Assembly: GCF_004010325.2 (NCBI RefSeq)
Contig: NZ_SADR02000005.1
Location: 129,949 to 193,948 of the forward strand
DNA length: 64,000 nucleotides
Direction of reading: 5' to 3'
Source of the DNA: Mesorhizobium sp. M00.F.Ca.ET.216.01.1.1
Lineage (GTDB): Bacteria; Pseudomonadota; Alphaproteobacteria; Rhizobiales; Rhizobiaceae
Both the position numbers and the translations under genes were made by a program. The notes under the pieces were generated by a model. It worked only from the letters and a program-made list of their open reading frames with translations, had not been told where the DNA came from and ran no database searches. This document shows positions 1 through 6,846 of this stretch, in pieces (position 1 is the stretch's first letter; every line of letters begins with the position of its first letter).

Positions 1-688
1 TGATGCCGGGACCAGGGCGGCACTGACCCAGAAGCTCGCCGACTTCGAAAAAAAAGGCTCCGACCAGATCGTTGTCGCGACAATCAATAGCCTCGACGGC
101 GAGGAGATCGAACCCTACGCCAACCGGCTGTTCCGCGCCTGGAAGCTCGGACAGGGCGGTGAGGACAATGGCGTGCTGTTGCTGGTGGCCAAGAACGACC
201 GCAAGATGCGCATCGAGGTCGGCTACGGGCTGGAAGGCACGCTGACTGACCTGCATACCAAGCTGATCATCGAAAACGACATGGTGCCGGCATTCCGCGC
301 CGGCGACTTCTCCGGCGGCATCAGCAAGGCCGTCGACGACATGGTCATGGTGCTGGAGGGCAATCCGGAGGAGCTGGAGGCGCGCGGCGCTCGCAACCAG
401 CAGACGCCGTTCAATGCCGACGATCTGTTCTTTGCCGTCTTCATCGGCATCTGGGCGGTCATCTTCTTCGGCAGCATCGCCGTTTCCATACTGCCGCCGA
501 TCTTTGGCCAGAAGATCGGCCCTGGCCGCTATCGCTGGCTCGGCATGACCTTCGAGCCGGGTCGACGGTCATCCGGCGGCTGGTCGTCGGGAGGTTCCGG
601 CGGGGGATGGTCGTCGGGTTCAAGCGGCGGCGGCTTTTCCGGTGGTGGCGGCTCGTCAGGTGGCGGCGGCTCTTCGGGAAGCTGGTGA
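1..688 (+). CDS. TPM-domain membrane protein, 5' end outside window
   Basis: Open frame entering from the left edge (first full codon at base 2), so the signal peptide and start are missing. The visible part is a TPM domain (TPM_phosphatase family; some members are linked to phosphatase activity or photosystem repair, function in rhizobia unknown). It includes the stretch RIEVGYGLEGTLTD and the GDFSGGI segment, then one membrane segment at about 425-510, then a Gly/Ser/Trp-rich low-complexity tail ending SSGSW. Bases 2-390 are identical to 852-1240 in the next gene, while the membrane segment and tail differ. Probably followed in one transcript by the next two TPM genes, since only 4 bases separate this stop from the next start. 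The partner LemA often sits just upstream of such genes, but that lies outside the window. Confidence 0.85.
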   Translation, partial: DAGTRAALTQKLADFEKKGSDQIVVATINSLDGEEIEPYANRLFRAWKLGQGGEDNGVLLLVAKNDRKMRIEVGYGLEGTLTDLHTKLIIENDMVPAFRAGDFSGGISKAVDDMVMVLEGNPEELEARGARNQQTPFNADDLFFAVFIGIWAVIFFGSIAVSILPPIFGQKIGPGRYRWLGMTFEPGRRSSGGWSSGGSGGGWSSGSSGGGFSGGGGSSGGGGSSGSW

Positions 689-692
689 CGGC

Positions 693-1580
693 ATGACAGG
701 ACACGTGATCACACCGCCAAAGCCTGACCGCCTCGCAACCACGATCAGCGCCGCCTTGATTGCCATGGCGCTGTTGCTCGTCAGCTTCACGGCTGTCGCC
801 GCAGACCTGCCGGCACTCACCGGGCGGGTCGTCGACGATGCCGGCATCATCGATGCCGGGACCAGGGCGGCACTGACCCAGAAGCTCGCCGACTTCGAAA
901 AAAAAGGCTCCGACCAGATCGTTGTCGCGACAATCAATAGCCTCGACGGCGAGGAGATCGAACCCTACGCCAACCGGCTGTTCCGCGCCTGGAAGCTCGG
1001 ACAGGGCGGTGAGGACAATGGCGTGCTGTTGCTGGTGGCCAAGAACGACCGCAAGATGCGCATCGAGGTCGGCTACGGGCTGGAAGGCACGCTGACTGAC
1101 CTGCATACCAAGCTGATCATCGAAAACGACATGGTGCCGGCATTCCGCGCCGGCGACTTCTCCGGCGGCATCAGCAAGGCCGTCGACGACATGGTCATGG
1201 TGCTGGAGGGCAATCCGGAGGAGCTGGAGGCGCGCGGCGCCCGCAACCCGCCTGATACCATCTCCATCGATCCGATCGTCGCGCTGTTCGTCATCCTGTG
1301 GGTGACGCTGTTCCTGGGCGGCCTGGCGATGGCGTTCCTGCCGCCGGTCTTCGGCACAAAGCTGTCGCCGGGCGTGTATAAATGGCTTGGCATGACCTTC
1401 AGCTACAGCCATGGGTCGAGGTCATGGTCCCGGGGTGGCAGCTGGACATCGGGCTCCTCGTCCGGCAGCGGCTGGTCGTCAGGCAGTTCCGGCAGCAGCT
1501 GGTCTTCCGGCTCAAGTGGTGGCGGATTTTCAGGTGGCGGCGGCTCGTCCGGCGGCGGCGGTTCTTCAGGAAGCTGGTGA
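693..1580 (+). CDS. TPM-domain membrane protein, second copy
   Basis: A 295-residue protein. The start at 693 is preferred over an upstream ATG at 642 because it gives a clean signal peptide (hydrophobic run at about residues 14-37, ending AVAADLP) and avoids overlapping the previous gene. Order of parts: signal peptide, TPM domain at about residues 38-185, one membrane helix at about residues 190-215, then a Ser/Gly/Trp-rich tail. The protein is probably anchored in the inner membrane with the TPM domain in the periplasm. The TPM coding part is base-for-base identical to the gene upstream, whereas the C-terminal third has diverged. The enzymatic role is not known; a membrane quality-control or repair role is only a guess from family membership. 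Confidence 0.9.
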   Translation: MTGHVITPPKPDRLATTISAALIAMALLLVSFTAVAADLPALTGRVVDDAGIIDAGTRAALTQKLADFEKKGSDQIVVATINSLDGEEIEPYANRLFRAWKLGQGGEDNGVLLLVAKNDRKMRIEVGYGLEGTLTDLHTKLIIENDMVPAFRAGDFSGGISKAVDDMVMVLEGNPEELEARGARNPPDTISIDPIVALFVILWVTLFLGGLAMAFLPPVFGTKLSPGVYKWLGMTFSYSHGSRSWSRGGSWTSGSSSGSGWSSGSSGSSWSSGSSGGGFSGGGGSSGGGGSSGSW

Positions 1581-1585
1581 GACAT

Positions 1586-2224
1586 ATGGCAACACGACCG
1601 ATCAGCCACGAGGATCATGAGCGCATCGCCACGGCGATCCGCGCCGCCGAATCAAAGACCGATGGCGAGATATACTGCGTGGTGGCGCATGCCAGCGACG
1701 GCTATTTCTTCCCGGCCGCGTTCATGGCGACATCAGCCATGCTGATCGTCAGTCTCGCCGTCGGCTACGGGCTGGAAGCCTGGTGGCTGTCGATCCGCCT
1801 GCCGCATTTTGTCTTCGCCCAGCTTCTGGCGCTCGCCTCGGTGCTTGTTCTGCTCTGGGCGCTGCCCGGCTTGCGCATCCATCTCGTGCCGAGGCGGCTG
1901 CGCTACCAGGCCGCGCATGCCAACGCGGTCAAGCAGTTCCTCGCCCGCAATGTCCACCGCACCACGGCGCGCACCGGCGTGCTGGTGTTCGTGTCTATCG
2001 CCGAGCGCTATGCCGAAGTGGTCGCCGACAGCGGTATCAACAGCCGCGTCGGCCAGCATGTCTGGGACGATGCCGTGCGCGACCTTACCGCGCATGCCGG
2101 CGACGACCGTCTCGCCGATGGTTTCGTCAAGGCGATCGAAGCGATGGGGCGGGTGCTGGCCGAGCATTTCCCCGTTTCACCAGGCGATAGCAACGAGTTG
2201 GACGATCACCTAGTCGAAATCTGA
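1586..2224 (+). CDS. TPM-domain protein, third and divergent member
   Basis: A 212-residue protein starting MATRPISHEDHERI, 5 bases after the preceding stop, so it is probably in the same operon. The frame stays open back to 1382, but that stretch overlaps the previous gene and does not look like a real N-terminus. Residues 1-40 carry ATAIRAAESKTDGEIYCV, typical of cytoplasm-facing TPM relatives. Two membrane helices follow at about residues 44-65 and 75-93, then a TPM-like C-terminal part (GVLVFVSIAERYAEVVAD, INSRVG). There is no Gly/Ser tail. It resembles the small third partner often found beside paired TPM proteins in Rhizobiales. Function unknown. Confidence 0.85.
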   Translation: MATRPISHEDHERIATAIRAAESKTDGEIYCVVAHASDGYFFPAAFMATSAMLIVSLAVGYGLEAWWLSIRLPHFVFAQLLALASVLVLLWALPGLRIHLVPRRLRYQAAHANAVKQFLARNVHRTTARTGVLVFVSIAERYAEVVADSGINSRVGQHVWDDAVRDLTAHAGDDRLADGFVKAIEAMGRVLAEHFPVSPGDSNELDDHLVEI

Positions 2225-2231
2225 GAACCAG

Positions 2232-2278
2232 GCGCATGACCCCGAAATCGAGTTCGATTTCGGTAAAGGATCATGCGC
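2232..2278. repeat. Palindromic intergenic repeat, family A
   Basis: Imperfect inverted repeat with arms GCGCATGACCCCGAAATCGA and TCGATTTCGGTAAAGGATCA followed by TGCGC. It is followed by the AT-rich linker CAAATCAAAGT seen after other family A copies. Same family as the copies near 4424, 12470, 25639, 32410 and 34193. It lies 7 bases after the TPM stop and could act as a transcript-end hairpin. The rest of 2279-2460 shows no gene or clear signal. Confidence 0.8.
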
Positions 2279-2460
2279 AAATCAAAGTACCAGATGTCCG
2301 CTGCGCTTCGGTTCTCGTAAACCGCGCCATCCGCTTCGGCAGAGCGCGTTCCAGGCAGGTTCTCCGATGTCAGGAGTGTCTCCATCCGCCTGTGCGAAAG
2401 CGCCGCGCCCTTCAGCCGGACTCTTGCAATCGCGCGATGCCGGCTTATGGTTAATGAATC

Positions 2461-2967
2461 ATGAACACGGTGACCATCGACATAAGGAAAGCTGAGCCGC
2501 GCGACGCCGGCGCGATCGCCGACGTGCACCAGCAAGCCTGGCTCGGCGCCTATGCCGGCATCATTCCACACCGCACGCTGACATCGATGATCAACCGCCG
2601 CGGCCCCGCCTGGTGGGCGAACGCCATCCGCCGTGCCGCTACGGTTCTGGTCGTCGAGATCGGCGGCAAGGTCGCCGGCTATGCCACCATCGGCAAGAAC
2701 CGTGCCCGCGAACTCAAGCAGCAGGGTGAGATCTACGAGCTCTACCTGCGCCCCGAATATCAAGGCATCGGGCTGGGCAGCCGGCTGTTCAAGGCAGCGC
2801 GCGCCCGCCTGGCCGACCACGGGCTGAAAGGCATGGTGGTGTGGGCGCTGGAAGACAACCAGAACGCGCTCGCCTTCTATGCCGGTGCCGGCGGCCGCGA
2901 TGTTGCCGAGGGTGTCGAGATCTTCGAGCAGAAGGCACTGAAGAAGGTCGCTTTCGTCTGGGAATGA
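2461..2967 (+). CDS. GNAT-family N-acetyltransferase
   Basis: A 168-residue protein of one GNAT domain. Visible family features are the N-terminal IRKAEPRDAGAIADVH, the strand IYELYLRPEYQGIGLGSRLF carrying the acetyl-CoA pyrophosphate-binding Q-x-x-G-x-G/A signature (QGIGLG, about residues 101-106), and the late ALEDNQNALAFYAGAGGR segment. It probably transfers an acetyl group from acetyl-CoA to an amine; the acceptor cannot be told from sequence. It stands alone between repeats. The ATG at 2461 has no strong ribosome-binding site, but nothing upstream is better. Confidence 0.88.
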   Translation: MNTVTIDIRKAEPRDAGAIADVHQQAWLGAYAGIIPHRTLTSMINRRGPAWWANAIRRAATVLVVEIGGKVAGYATIGKNRARELKQQGEIYELYLRPEYQGIGLGSRLFKAARARLADHGLKGMVVWALEDNQNALAFYAGAGGRDVAEGVEIFEQKALKKVAFVWE

Positions 2968-2975
2968 CAGCTGTC

Positions 2976-3013
2976 GCATGATCCCGAAACGGTTTCGGTT
3001 CCGAAACGATTAT
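2976..3013. repeat. Degenerate family A palindromic repeat
   Basis: Begins GCATGATCCCGAAAC like the other family A copies and carries the inner inverted repeat GAAACGGTTTCGGTTCCGAAAC. The right arm is decayed, but the linker-like TATTGCAAATCAA remains. It sits 9 bases after the acetyltransferase stop. Confidence 0.6.
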
Positions 3014-3155
3014 TGCAAATCAAGGCAATCTCCATTGCGTGTCCAGAAGGGCGCGCTGCGCGGTTGAGTACTCCGCCCGATCGGCACCATTCGCCGCATT
3101 GCACCGTGCCGCGCCGCCCGCTATTCGGTTTTGAAATCGAGAGAGGGAAAGAGCC

Positions 3156-3686
3156 ATGCGCATCGCAGCCATAGCCACCGGAAAGAACCCGCCTGAGGAC
3201 GTCAACGTCATCATCGAGGTGCCGATCGGCGGCGAACCGATCAAATACGAGATGGACAAGGAGGCCGGCACGCTGTTCGTCGATCGTTTCCTGCACACCT
3301 CGATGCGCTATCCCGGCAATTACGGCTTCGTGCCGCACACGCTGTCGGGCGATGGCGATCCGATCGACGTGCTGGTCTGCAACACGCGCGCGCTGGTGCC
3401 AGGCTGCGTCATCAATGTGCGGCCGATCGGCGTGCTGGTCATGGAAGACAATGCCGGCCTGGACGAGAAGATCATCGCCGTGCCCTCGCCCAAGCTGACG
3501 CTGCGCTACGAGAACGTGACCGAATTTACGCACCTGCCCGACATCACCCGGCAGCAGGTGCAGCACTTCTTCGAACACTACAAGGATCTCGAGCCCGGCA
3601 AATGGGTCAAGATCGAGGGCTGGCACGATTCCGTCTATGCCAAGAGGATGATCGTCGAGGCGATCGAACGGGCGAAGCGCAAGTAG
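3156..3686 (+). CDS. ppa: Inorganic pyrophosphatase
   Basis: A 176-residue soluble family I pyrophosphatase (EC 3.6.1.1), which hydrolyses pyrophosphate to two phosphates and pulls biosynthetic reactions forward. The metal-binding signature DGDPIDVLV lies at about residues 65-73. Other family blocks are the N-terminal [29 protein letters not shown] and the late [16 protein letters not shown]. The length is that of bacterial hexameric enzymes. A purine-rich ribosome site (GAGAGGGAAAGAG) precedes the ATG. It is monocistronic, followed by hairpins at 3700-3799. Confidence 0.97.
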   Translation: MRIAAIATGKNPPEDVNVIIEVPIGGEPIKYEMDKEAGTLFVDRFLHTSMRYPGNYGFVPHTLSGDGDPIDVLVCNTRALVPGCVINVRPIGVLVMEDNAGLDEKIIAVPSPKLTLRYENVTEFTHLPDITRQQVQHFFEHYKDLEPGKWVKIEGWHDSVYAKRMIVEAIERAKRK

Positions 3687-3699
3687 TCCGACTGCTCAA

Positions 3700-3733
3700 G
3701 CGCGTCGCGCCTGGAGGGATTCAGGCGACGCGC
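3700..3733 (+). terminator. Hairpin plus T-run after ppa
   Basis: Arms GCGCGTCGCGCCTG and CAGGCGACGCGC form a GC-rich stem, followed within a few bases by CAAATTTTTGTG. It is consistent with an intrinsic terminator for ppa, though it also resembles the second half of the local mosaic repeats. Confidence 0.6.
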
Positions 3734-3750
3734 CTCAAATTTTTGTGTTT

Positions 3751-3799
3751 ATGCATGTCGTTACCCCAAAACCGCTGCGCACTTTTGGGCGACATGCAT
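3751..3799. repeat. Palindromic repeat, family D, at a gene end
   Basis: Outer arms ATGCATGTCG (3751-3760) and CGACATGCAT (3790-3799) are perfect inverted copies. Inner CCCAAAA and TTTTGGG extend the stem. From memory this sequence type is a very common dispersed repeat in Rhizobium and Mesorhizobium genomes. Its last base is the last base of the stop codon of the minus-strand gene at 3799. Confidence 0.7.
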
Positions 3800-4389
3800 C
3801 AGTTGTCGACGCGGCCGAAATCCGGGGTCTTGCCGATCACCACATGCCTGTCCGTGCCGCAAGCAAAGCTCCGCGCCTTGTCGTCGGCGAGCTTACGCGC
3901 CTGATCGTTGGCGTCGGGATTGCCGGTGGCCAGCACCAGCCCGACGGTACAGCCCTCATGGCTGTCGGGCTGGGCAACCTTGGCGACGAGCAGCACTTCG
4001 GTCGGCTTGTTGTCGTCGTCGGGATTGCTGATCGAGCGGCGGTGGATGACTGCGAAAGGAACGGCGACATCGCCCTTGGTCTCGATCCGCCACTCGACCT
4101 TGGGTCTAGCCGAGTTGAAACTGGAAAAGCTTTCCCAGACCGAGGTCATGTCGCTGGACGGAAAGCCGTAGAACAGCGATTCGCGGGCGTCGTCGTATGC
4201 GACCAGCACCGGGTAGCCGCGATAGCCCGAACAGGCGAGGCTGGCCCAGTCGCCGTCGCCTTCCTCCGCCTGCGCATAGGTCACACAGTCCTGCTTCCAG
4301 TCGAGATCGGTGTAGACGCTGGATATGTCGCCGGCCTGGGCCGCCTGGCAGAGACCGGCGAGGGCAAGCGGGATCAAAAGCGCGCGCAT
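3799..4389 (-). CDS. Secreted protein of unknown function
   Basis: A 196-residue protein. The start at 4389 (MRALLIPLALAGLCQAAQAG) gives a textbook signal peptide with cleavage after AQA. The frame stays open upstream to 4494, but that extension is encoded by a palindromic repeat and is unlikely to be translated. The mature part has several cysteines (DCVTYAQ, LACSGY, EGCTVG, SFACG), suggesting disulphide bonds in the periplasm. It resembles DUF1176-type or other small periplasmic proteins only loosely, so I do not assign a family. It converges on ppa, and its stop overlaps a dispersed repeat. Confidence 0.8.
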   Translation of the reverse strand: MRALLIPLALAGLCQAAQAGDISSVYTDLDWKQDCVTYAQAEEGDGDWASLACSGYRGYPVLVAYDDARESLFYGFPSSDMTSVWESFSSFNSARPKVEWRIETKGDVAVPFAVIHRRSISNPDDDNKPTEVLLVAKVAQPDSHEGCTVGLVLATGNPDANDQARKLADDKARSFACGTDRHVVIGKTPDFGRVDN

Positions 4390-4423
4390 GGCCGACAACT
4401 CCGTTTCGGGCTGCCGCAGCCTA

Positions 4424-4492
4424 GAGCATGATCCCGAAAAGTGGAATCCGGTTTCGCCGGCGCGGACCTTCGGTTCGGAAAAGATCATGCTC
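4424..4492. repeat. Family A palindromic repeat, long form
   Basis: Runs from GAGCATGATCCCGAAAA to TTCGGAAAAGATCATGC. The interior holds GTGGAATCCGGTTTCGCC and GGACCTTCGGTTCGG, as in the copy at 12470. The linker CTCAAACAAAAAG follows, then another palindrome at 4504. Confidence 0.8.
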
Positions 4493-4503
4493 AAACAAAA
4501 AGA

Positions 4504-4544
4504 TAGAGCCCCATCCCGATTCTATCGGGATGGAACAGGCTCTA
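4504..4544. repeat. Palindrome, family C
   Basis: Outer arms TAGAGCC and GGCTCTA enclose an inner hairpin CCATCCCGAT-TCT-ATCGGGATGG. It follows the long family A copy through an AT-rich linker, so together they form a two-palindrome composite. It lies 11 bases from the tetR stop and may also terminate that transcript. Confidence 0.65.
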
Positions 4545-4554
4545 ATATCAAACG

Positions 4555-5169
4555 CTATTTCTTCAAGCTCGCTTCGATCAGCAGGTCGGCGTTGCGAGCC
4601 ACCGATTGCGCCGGTCCGCCGGCGCCGAACAACTGGCCGCTGATATAAGCGCCCTCGATCAGTAGCAGCAGCCCGTCGCCGAGCGTGTCGGCGTCGCCGG
4701 CACCCATCGCTGTTGCCATGGCGCGCAGGCGCCGCCGCAACTCCTGCTTGTTGGCTTCGCTCACCACGCGGGCCGGGTGGCCACGTTCGGGGTACTCGAC
4801 CGCAGCGTTGGTCATGCCGCAGCCACGATAGTCAGTCTTTTGCGTGCGCTTGCCGACGCGGATCAGGAAGGCTTTGATCTGCGCGCGCGGGTCGCCGGGA
4901 TGGGCGTCCACCGCCTCGTCGAAGCGTTCCCAGAATTCCAGATCATATTGCCGGAGATAGGATGCGGCGAGCTCATCCTTGGACGGAAAGCTGCGGTAGA
5001 GGCTGGGCTTGGTGACGCCGGCCCGCCGCACGATCTCGTCGACGCCGATCGCCCTGATGCCTCGCCGGTAGAACAGGTCGCGCGCCACGCCGAGGATCCT
5101 TTCGGCGGCGCGGGGCGGGGTTGCTTCACCCGGCTTGATCGATGGATCAATGCTTTTCATTCTCGACAT
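4555..5169 (-). CDS. TetR-family transcriptional regulator
   Basis: A 204-residue protein. The N-terminal helix-turn-helix spans about residues 18-65: ILGVARDLFYRRGIRAIGVD, then GVTKPSLYRSFPSKDEL. The C-terminal ligand/dimer domain includes GCGMTNAAVEYPERGHPA, seen in AcrR-like repressors. It is divergent from the MFS gene at 5245 and most likely represses both genes through the paired palindromes between them. An alternative start lies at 5160. The inducer is unknown; the MFS partner suggests a transported small molecule or toxic compound. Confidence 0.93.
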   Translation of the reverse strand: MSRMKSIDPSIKPGEATPPRAAERILGVARDLFYRRGIRAIGVDEIVRRAGVTKPSLYRSFPSKDELAASYLRQYDLEFWERFDEAVDAHPGDPRAQIKAFLIRVGKRTQKTDYRGCGMTNAAVEYPERGHPARVVSEANKQELRRRLRAMATAMGAGDADTLGDGLLLLIEGAYISGQLFGAGGPAQSVARNADLLIEASLKK

Positions 5170-5182
5170 GTCAGTTGCCTAG

Positions 5183-5242
5183 TTGACAATGTTACCGATC
5201 GGTACGTATACCTTTGACCCATCTGCAACGTACCGGTCAGTA
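5183..5242 (+). promoter_or_regulatory. MFS promoter with two TetR-type operators
   Basis: A -35 TTGACA (5183-5188) and a -10-like TATACC (5207-5212) are 18 bases apart. Inside the spacer lies the perfect palindrome TACCGATCGGTA (5193-5204). A second related site, TACCGGTCAGTA (5231-5242), ends just before the start codon at 5245 and would cover the ribosome-binding region. Both fit TACCGRTCRGTA. This is the expected arrangement for repression by the divergent TetR protein. Confidence 0.65.
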
Positions 5243-5244
5243 AC

Positions 5245-6528
5245 ATGATAGCTCAATCCCGACCGTTTGGCCAGCGCTACGCTTTCGTCGTGGTGGCCGT
5301 CATCTTCCTCTGCCTGCTGATCGCAGCTGGCCTCCGTTCGGCGCCCTCCGTCATGATGCTGCCGCTGGAAGAAAGTTTCGGCTGGCGGCGTGATGTCGTC
5401 TCCCTGGCTGCGGCCATCGGCATCTTCCTTTACGGCCTGACAGGGCCGTTCGCTGCAGCGTTGATGGAACGGATCGGGCTACGCCGCACTCTGCTTGCCG
5501 CGCTCCTGCTGATGTCGGGTTCGACGGCGCTCAGCCTGTTGATGACCAAGCCCTGGCATCTGCTCGTCACCTGGGGCGTATTTTCCGGCGTTAGTTCGGG
5601 CGCGGTCGCCACCGTGCTCGGCGCCACCATTGTCAACCGCTGGTTCAAGACCAATCGCGGCCTGGTGATGGGGCTGATGTCGGCCTCCAGCGCCACCGGC
5701 CTGCTGGTGTTCCTACCGTTGCTTGCCTCACTCGCCCAATCGGGCGGCTGGAAGCCGGTCGCCATCGCCATTGCGGTCGCCACCGCCTGTCTCGTGCCGC
5801 TGGTCTGGCTGCTGGTGCCGGAGCGCCCAGCCTCGATTGGCATGGTGCGCTACGGCGCGGAGGCCGACGACGTGCCGCCTGTGCCGCCGGCGTCGCAGGG
5901 CAATTTCCTCACGCACACGCTCGCCACGCTGCGCCGCGCCGCCGGCACACGCGTGTTCTGGTACCTGTTCGCTACCTTCTTCGTCTGCGGCTTCACCACC
6001 AACGGGCTGGTCGGCACGCATCTTATCGCTTTCTGCGGCGACATGGGCATCGGCGAGGTGCAGGCCGCCGGTCTGCTGTCGATGATGGGCATCTTCGACC
6101 TGATCGGCACGACACTGTCGGGCTGGCTCACCGACCGCTTCGATCCACGCAAGCTGCTCGGCGTCTATTACGGCATCCGCGGCCTGTCGCTGATCTATCT
6201 GCCTTATTCCGGCTTCTCGGCGGCCAGCCTGATCATCTTTGCTGTGCTTTACGGATTGGACTGGATCGCCACGGTGCCGCCGACGCTGCGGCTTTCCAAC
6301 GAGGCGTTCGGCGACCGCAGCGGGCCGATCGTGTTCGGCTGGATCGTCGCCGGCCATCAGGTTGGTGCGGCGACCGCGGCCTTCTTCGGCGGGACGATGC
6401 GCGAGCTGCAGGGCAATTACGAGCTTGCCTTCCTCATCGCCGGCATGACGGCAATAGCCGCCGCCTGCATCTCGCTGCTGATCAACACCAGCCGCCCGGC
6501 CTTCGATCCGGAACCGCAAGCGGCTTGA
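5245..6528 (+). CDS. MFS transporter under TetR control
   Basis: A 427-residue protein with about 12 hydrophobic segments, a typical major facilitator carrier in the inner membrane. It shows the MFS loop motif after helix 2 (ALMERIGLRRTLL), a central hydrophilic loop at about residues 190-225 and the second-half repeat of that motif (GWLTDRFDPRKLLG, about residues 292-305). Its general look is that of the monocarboxylate/oxalate-formate branch, but the substrate cannot be read from sequence. The start lies immediately after an operator-like palindrome. Regulation by the divergent TetR protein is inferred from position. Confidence 0.9.
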   Translation: MIAQSRPFGQRYAFVVVAVIFLCLLIAAGLRSAPSVMMLPLEESFGWRRDVVSLAAAIGIFLYGLTGPFAAALMERIGLRRTLLAALLLMSGSTALSLLMTKPWHLLVTWGVFSGVSSGAVATVLGATIVNRWFKTNRGLVMGLMSASSATGLLVFLPLLASLAQSGGWKPVAIAIAVATACLVPLVWLLVPERPASIGMVRYGAEADDVPPVPPASQGNFLTHTLATLRRAAGTRVFWYLFATFFVCGFTTNGLVGTHLIAFCGDMGIGEVQAAGLLSMMGIFDLIGTTLSGWLTDRFDPRKLLGVYYGIRGLSLIYLPYSGFSAASLIIFAVLYGLDWIATVPPTLRLSNEAFGDRSGPIVFGWIVAGHQVGAATAAFFGGTMRELQGNYELAFLIAGMTAIAAACISLLINTSRPAFDPEPQAA

Positions 6529-6545
6529 GCGCTGTCGGTCAAATT

Positions 6546-6742
6546 GCCGATCTCCCCCCGTGTGGGCCCGTGTGGGGGAGTTGCCCGGCAGGGCAGAGGG
6601 GGGCGCGAAGAATCGCCGGCCTCTAACCCTCCCCTGAGTTCTGCTTCAAACAGTCTGCGGCTTGTCCAATCCTTCTATGTCGGAGGGGCAGCGCCCCCCT
6701 CTGGCCTGCCGGCGATCTCCCCCCACAAGGGGGGAGATCGGC
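6546..6742. repeat. ~200 bp inverted-repeat element
   Basis: Outer arms GCCGATCTCCCCCC (from 6546) and GGGGGGAGATCGGC (to 6742) are inverted copies. Inside them CCGGCAGGGCAGAGGGGGGC is mirrored by GCGCCCCCCTCTGGCCTGCCGG with small changes. The whole could fold into one long hairpin or be a non-autonomous mobile repeat. It contains no credible gene and fills most of the gap between the MFS and phosphatase genes. Confidence 0.75.
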
Positions 6743-6757
6743 AGCTTGGCTGTTGGT

Positions 6758-6774
6758 TGTAATGAAACCTTCAT
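6758..6774 (+). promoter_or_regulatory. Possible PhoB box
   Basis: TGTAAT (6758) and CTTCAT (6769) repeat at an 11-base period, as PhoB half-sites do, upstream of a phosphatase gene. The match to the CTGTCAT-type consensus is weak, so this is a guess from context and spacing. Confidence 0.25.
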
Positions 6775-6846
6775 GGTTTCGAGATGTGCCTGAAACATTG
6801 ACGCTGGACCTTGGCGGGGACGTTCAACGCCATCCAGGAGACAGCC

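Noticed and set aside
1382..1585. N-terminal extension of the third TPM gene
   Set aside because: It overlaps the previous gene's tail and gives an unnatural Arg/Phe-rich start; the ATG at 1586 follows the preceding stop closely.
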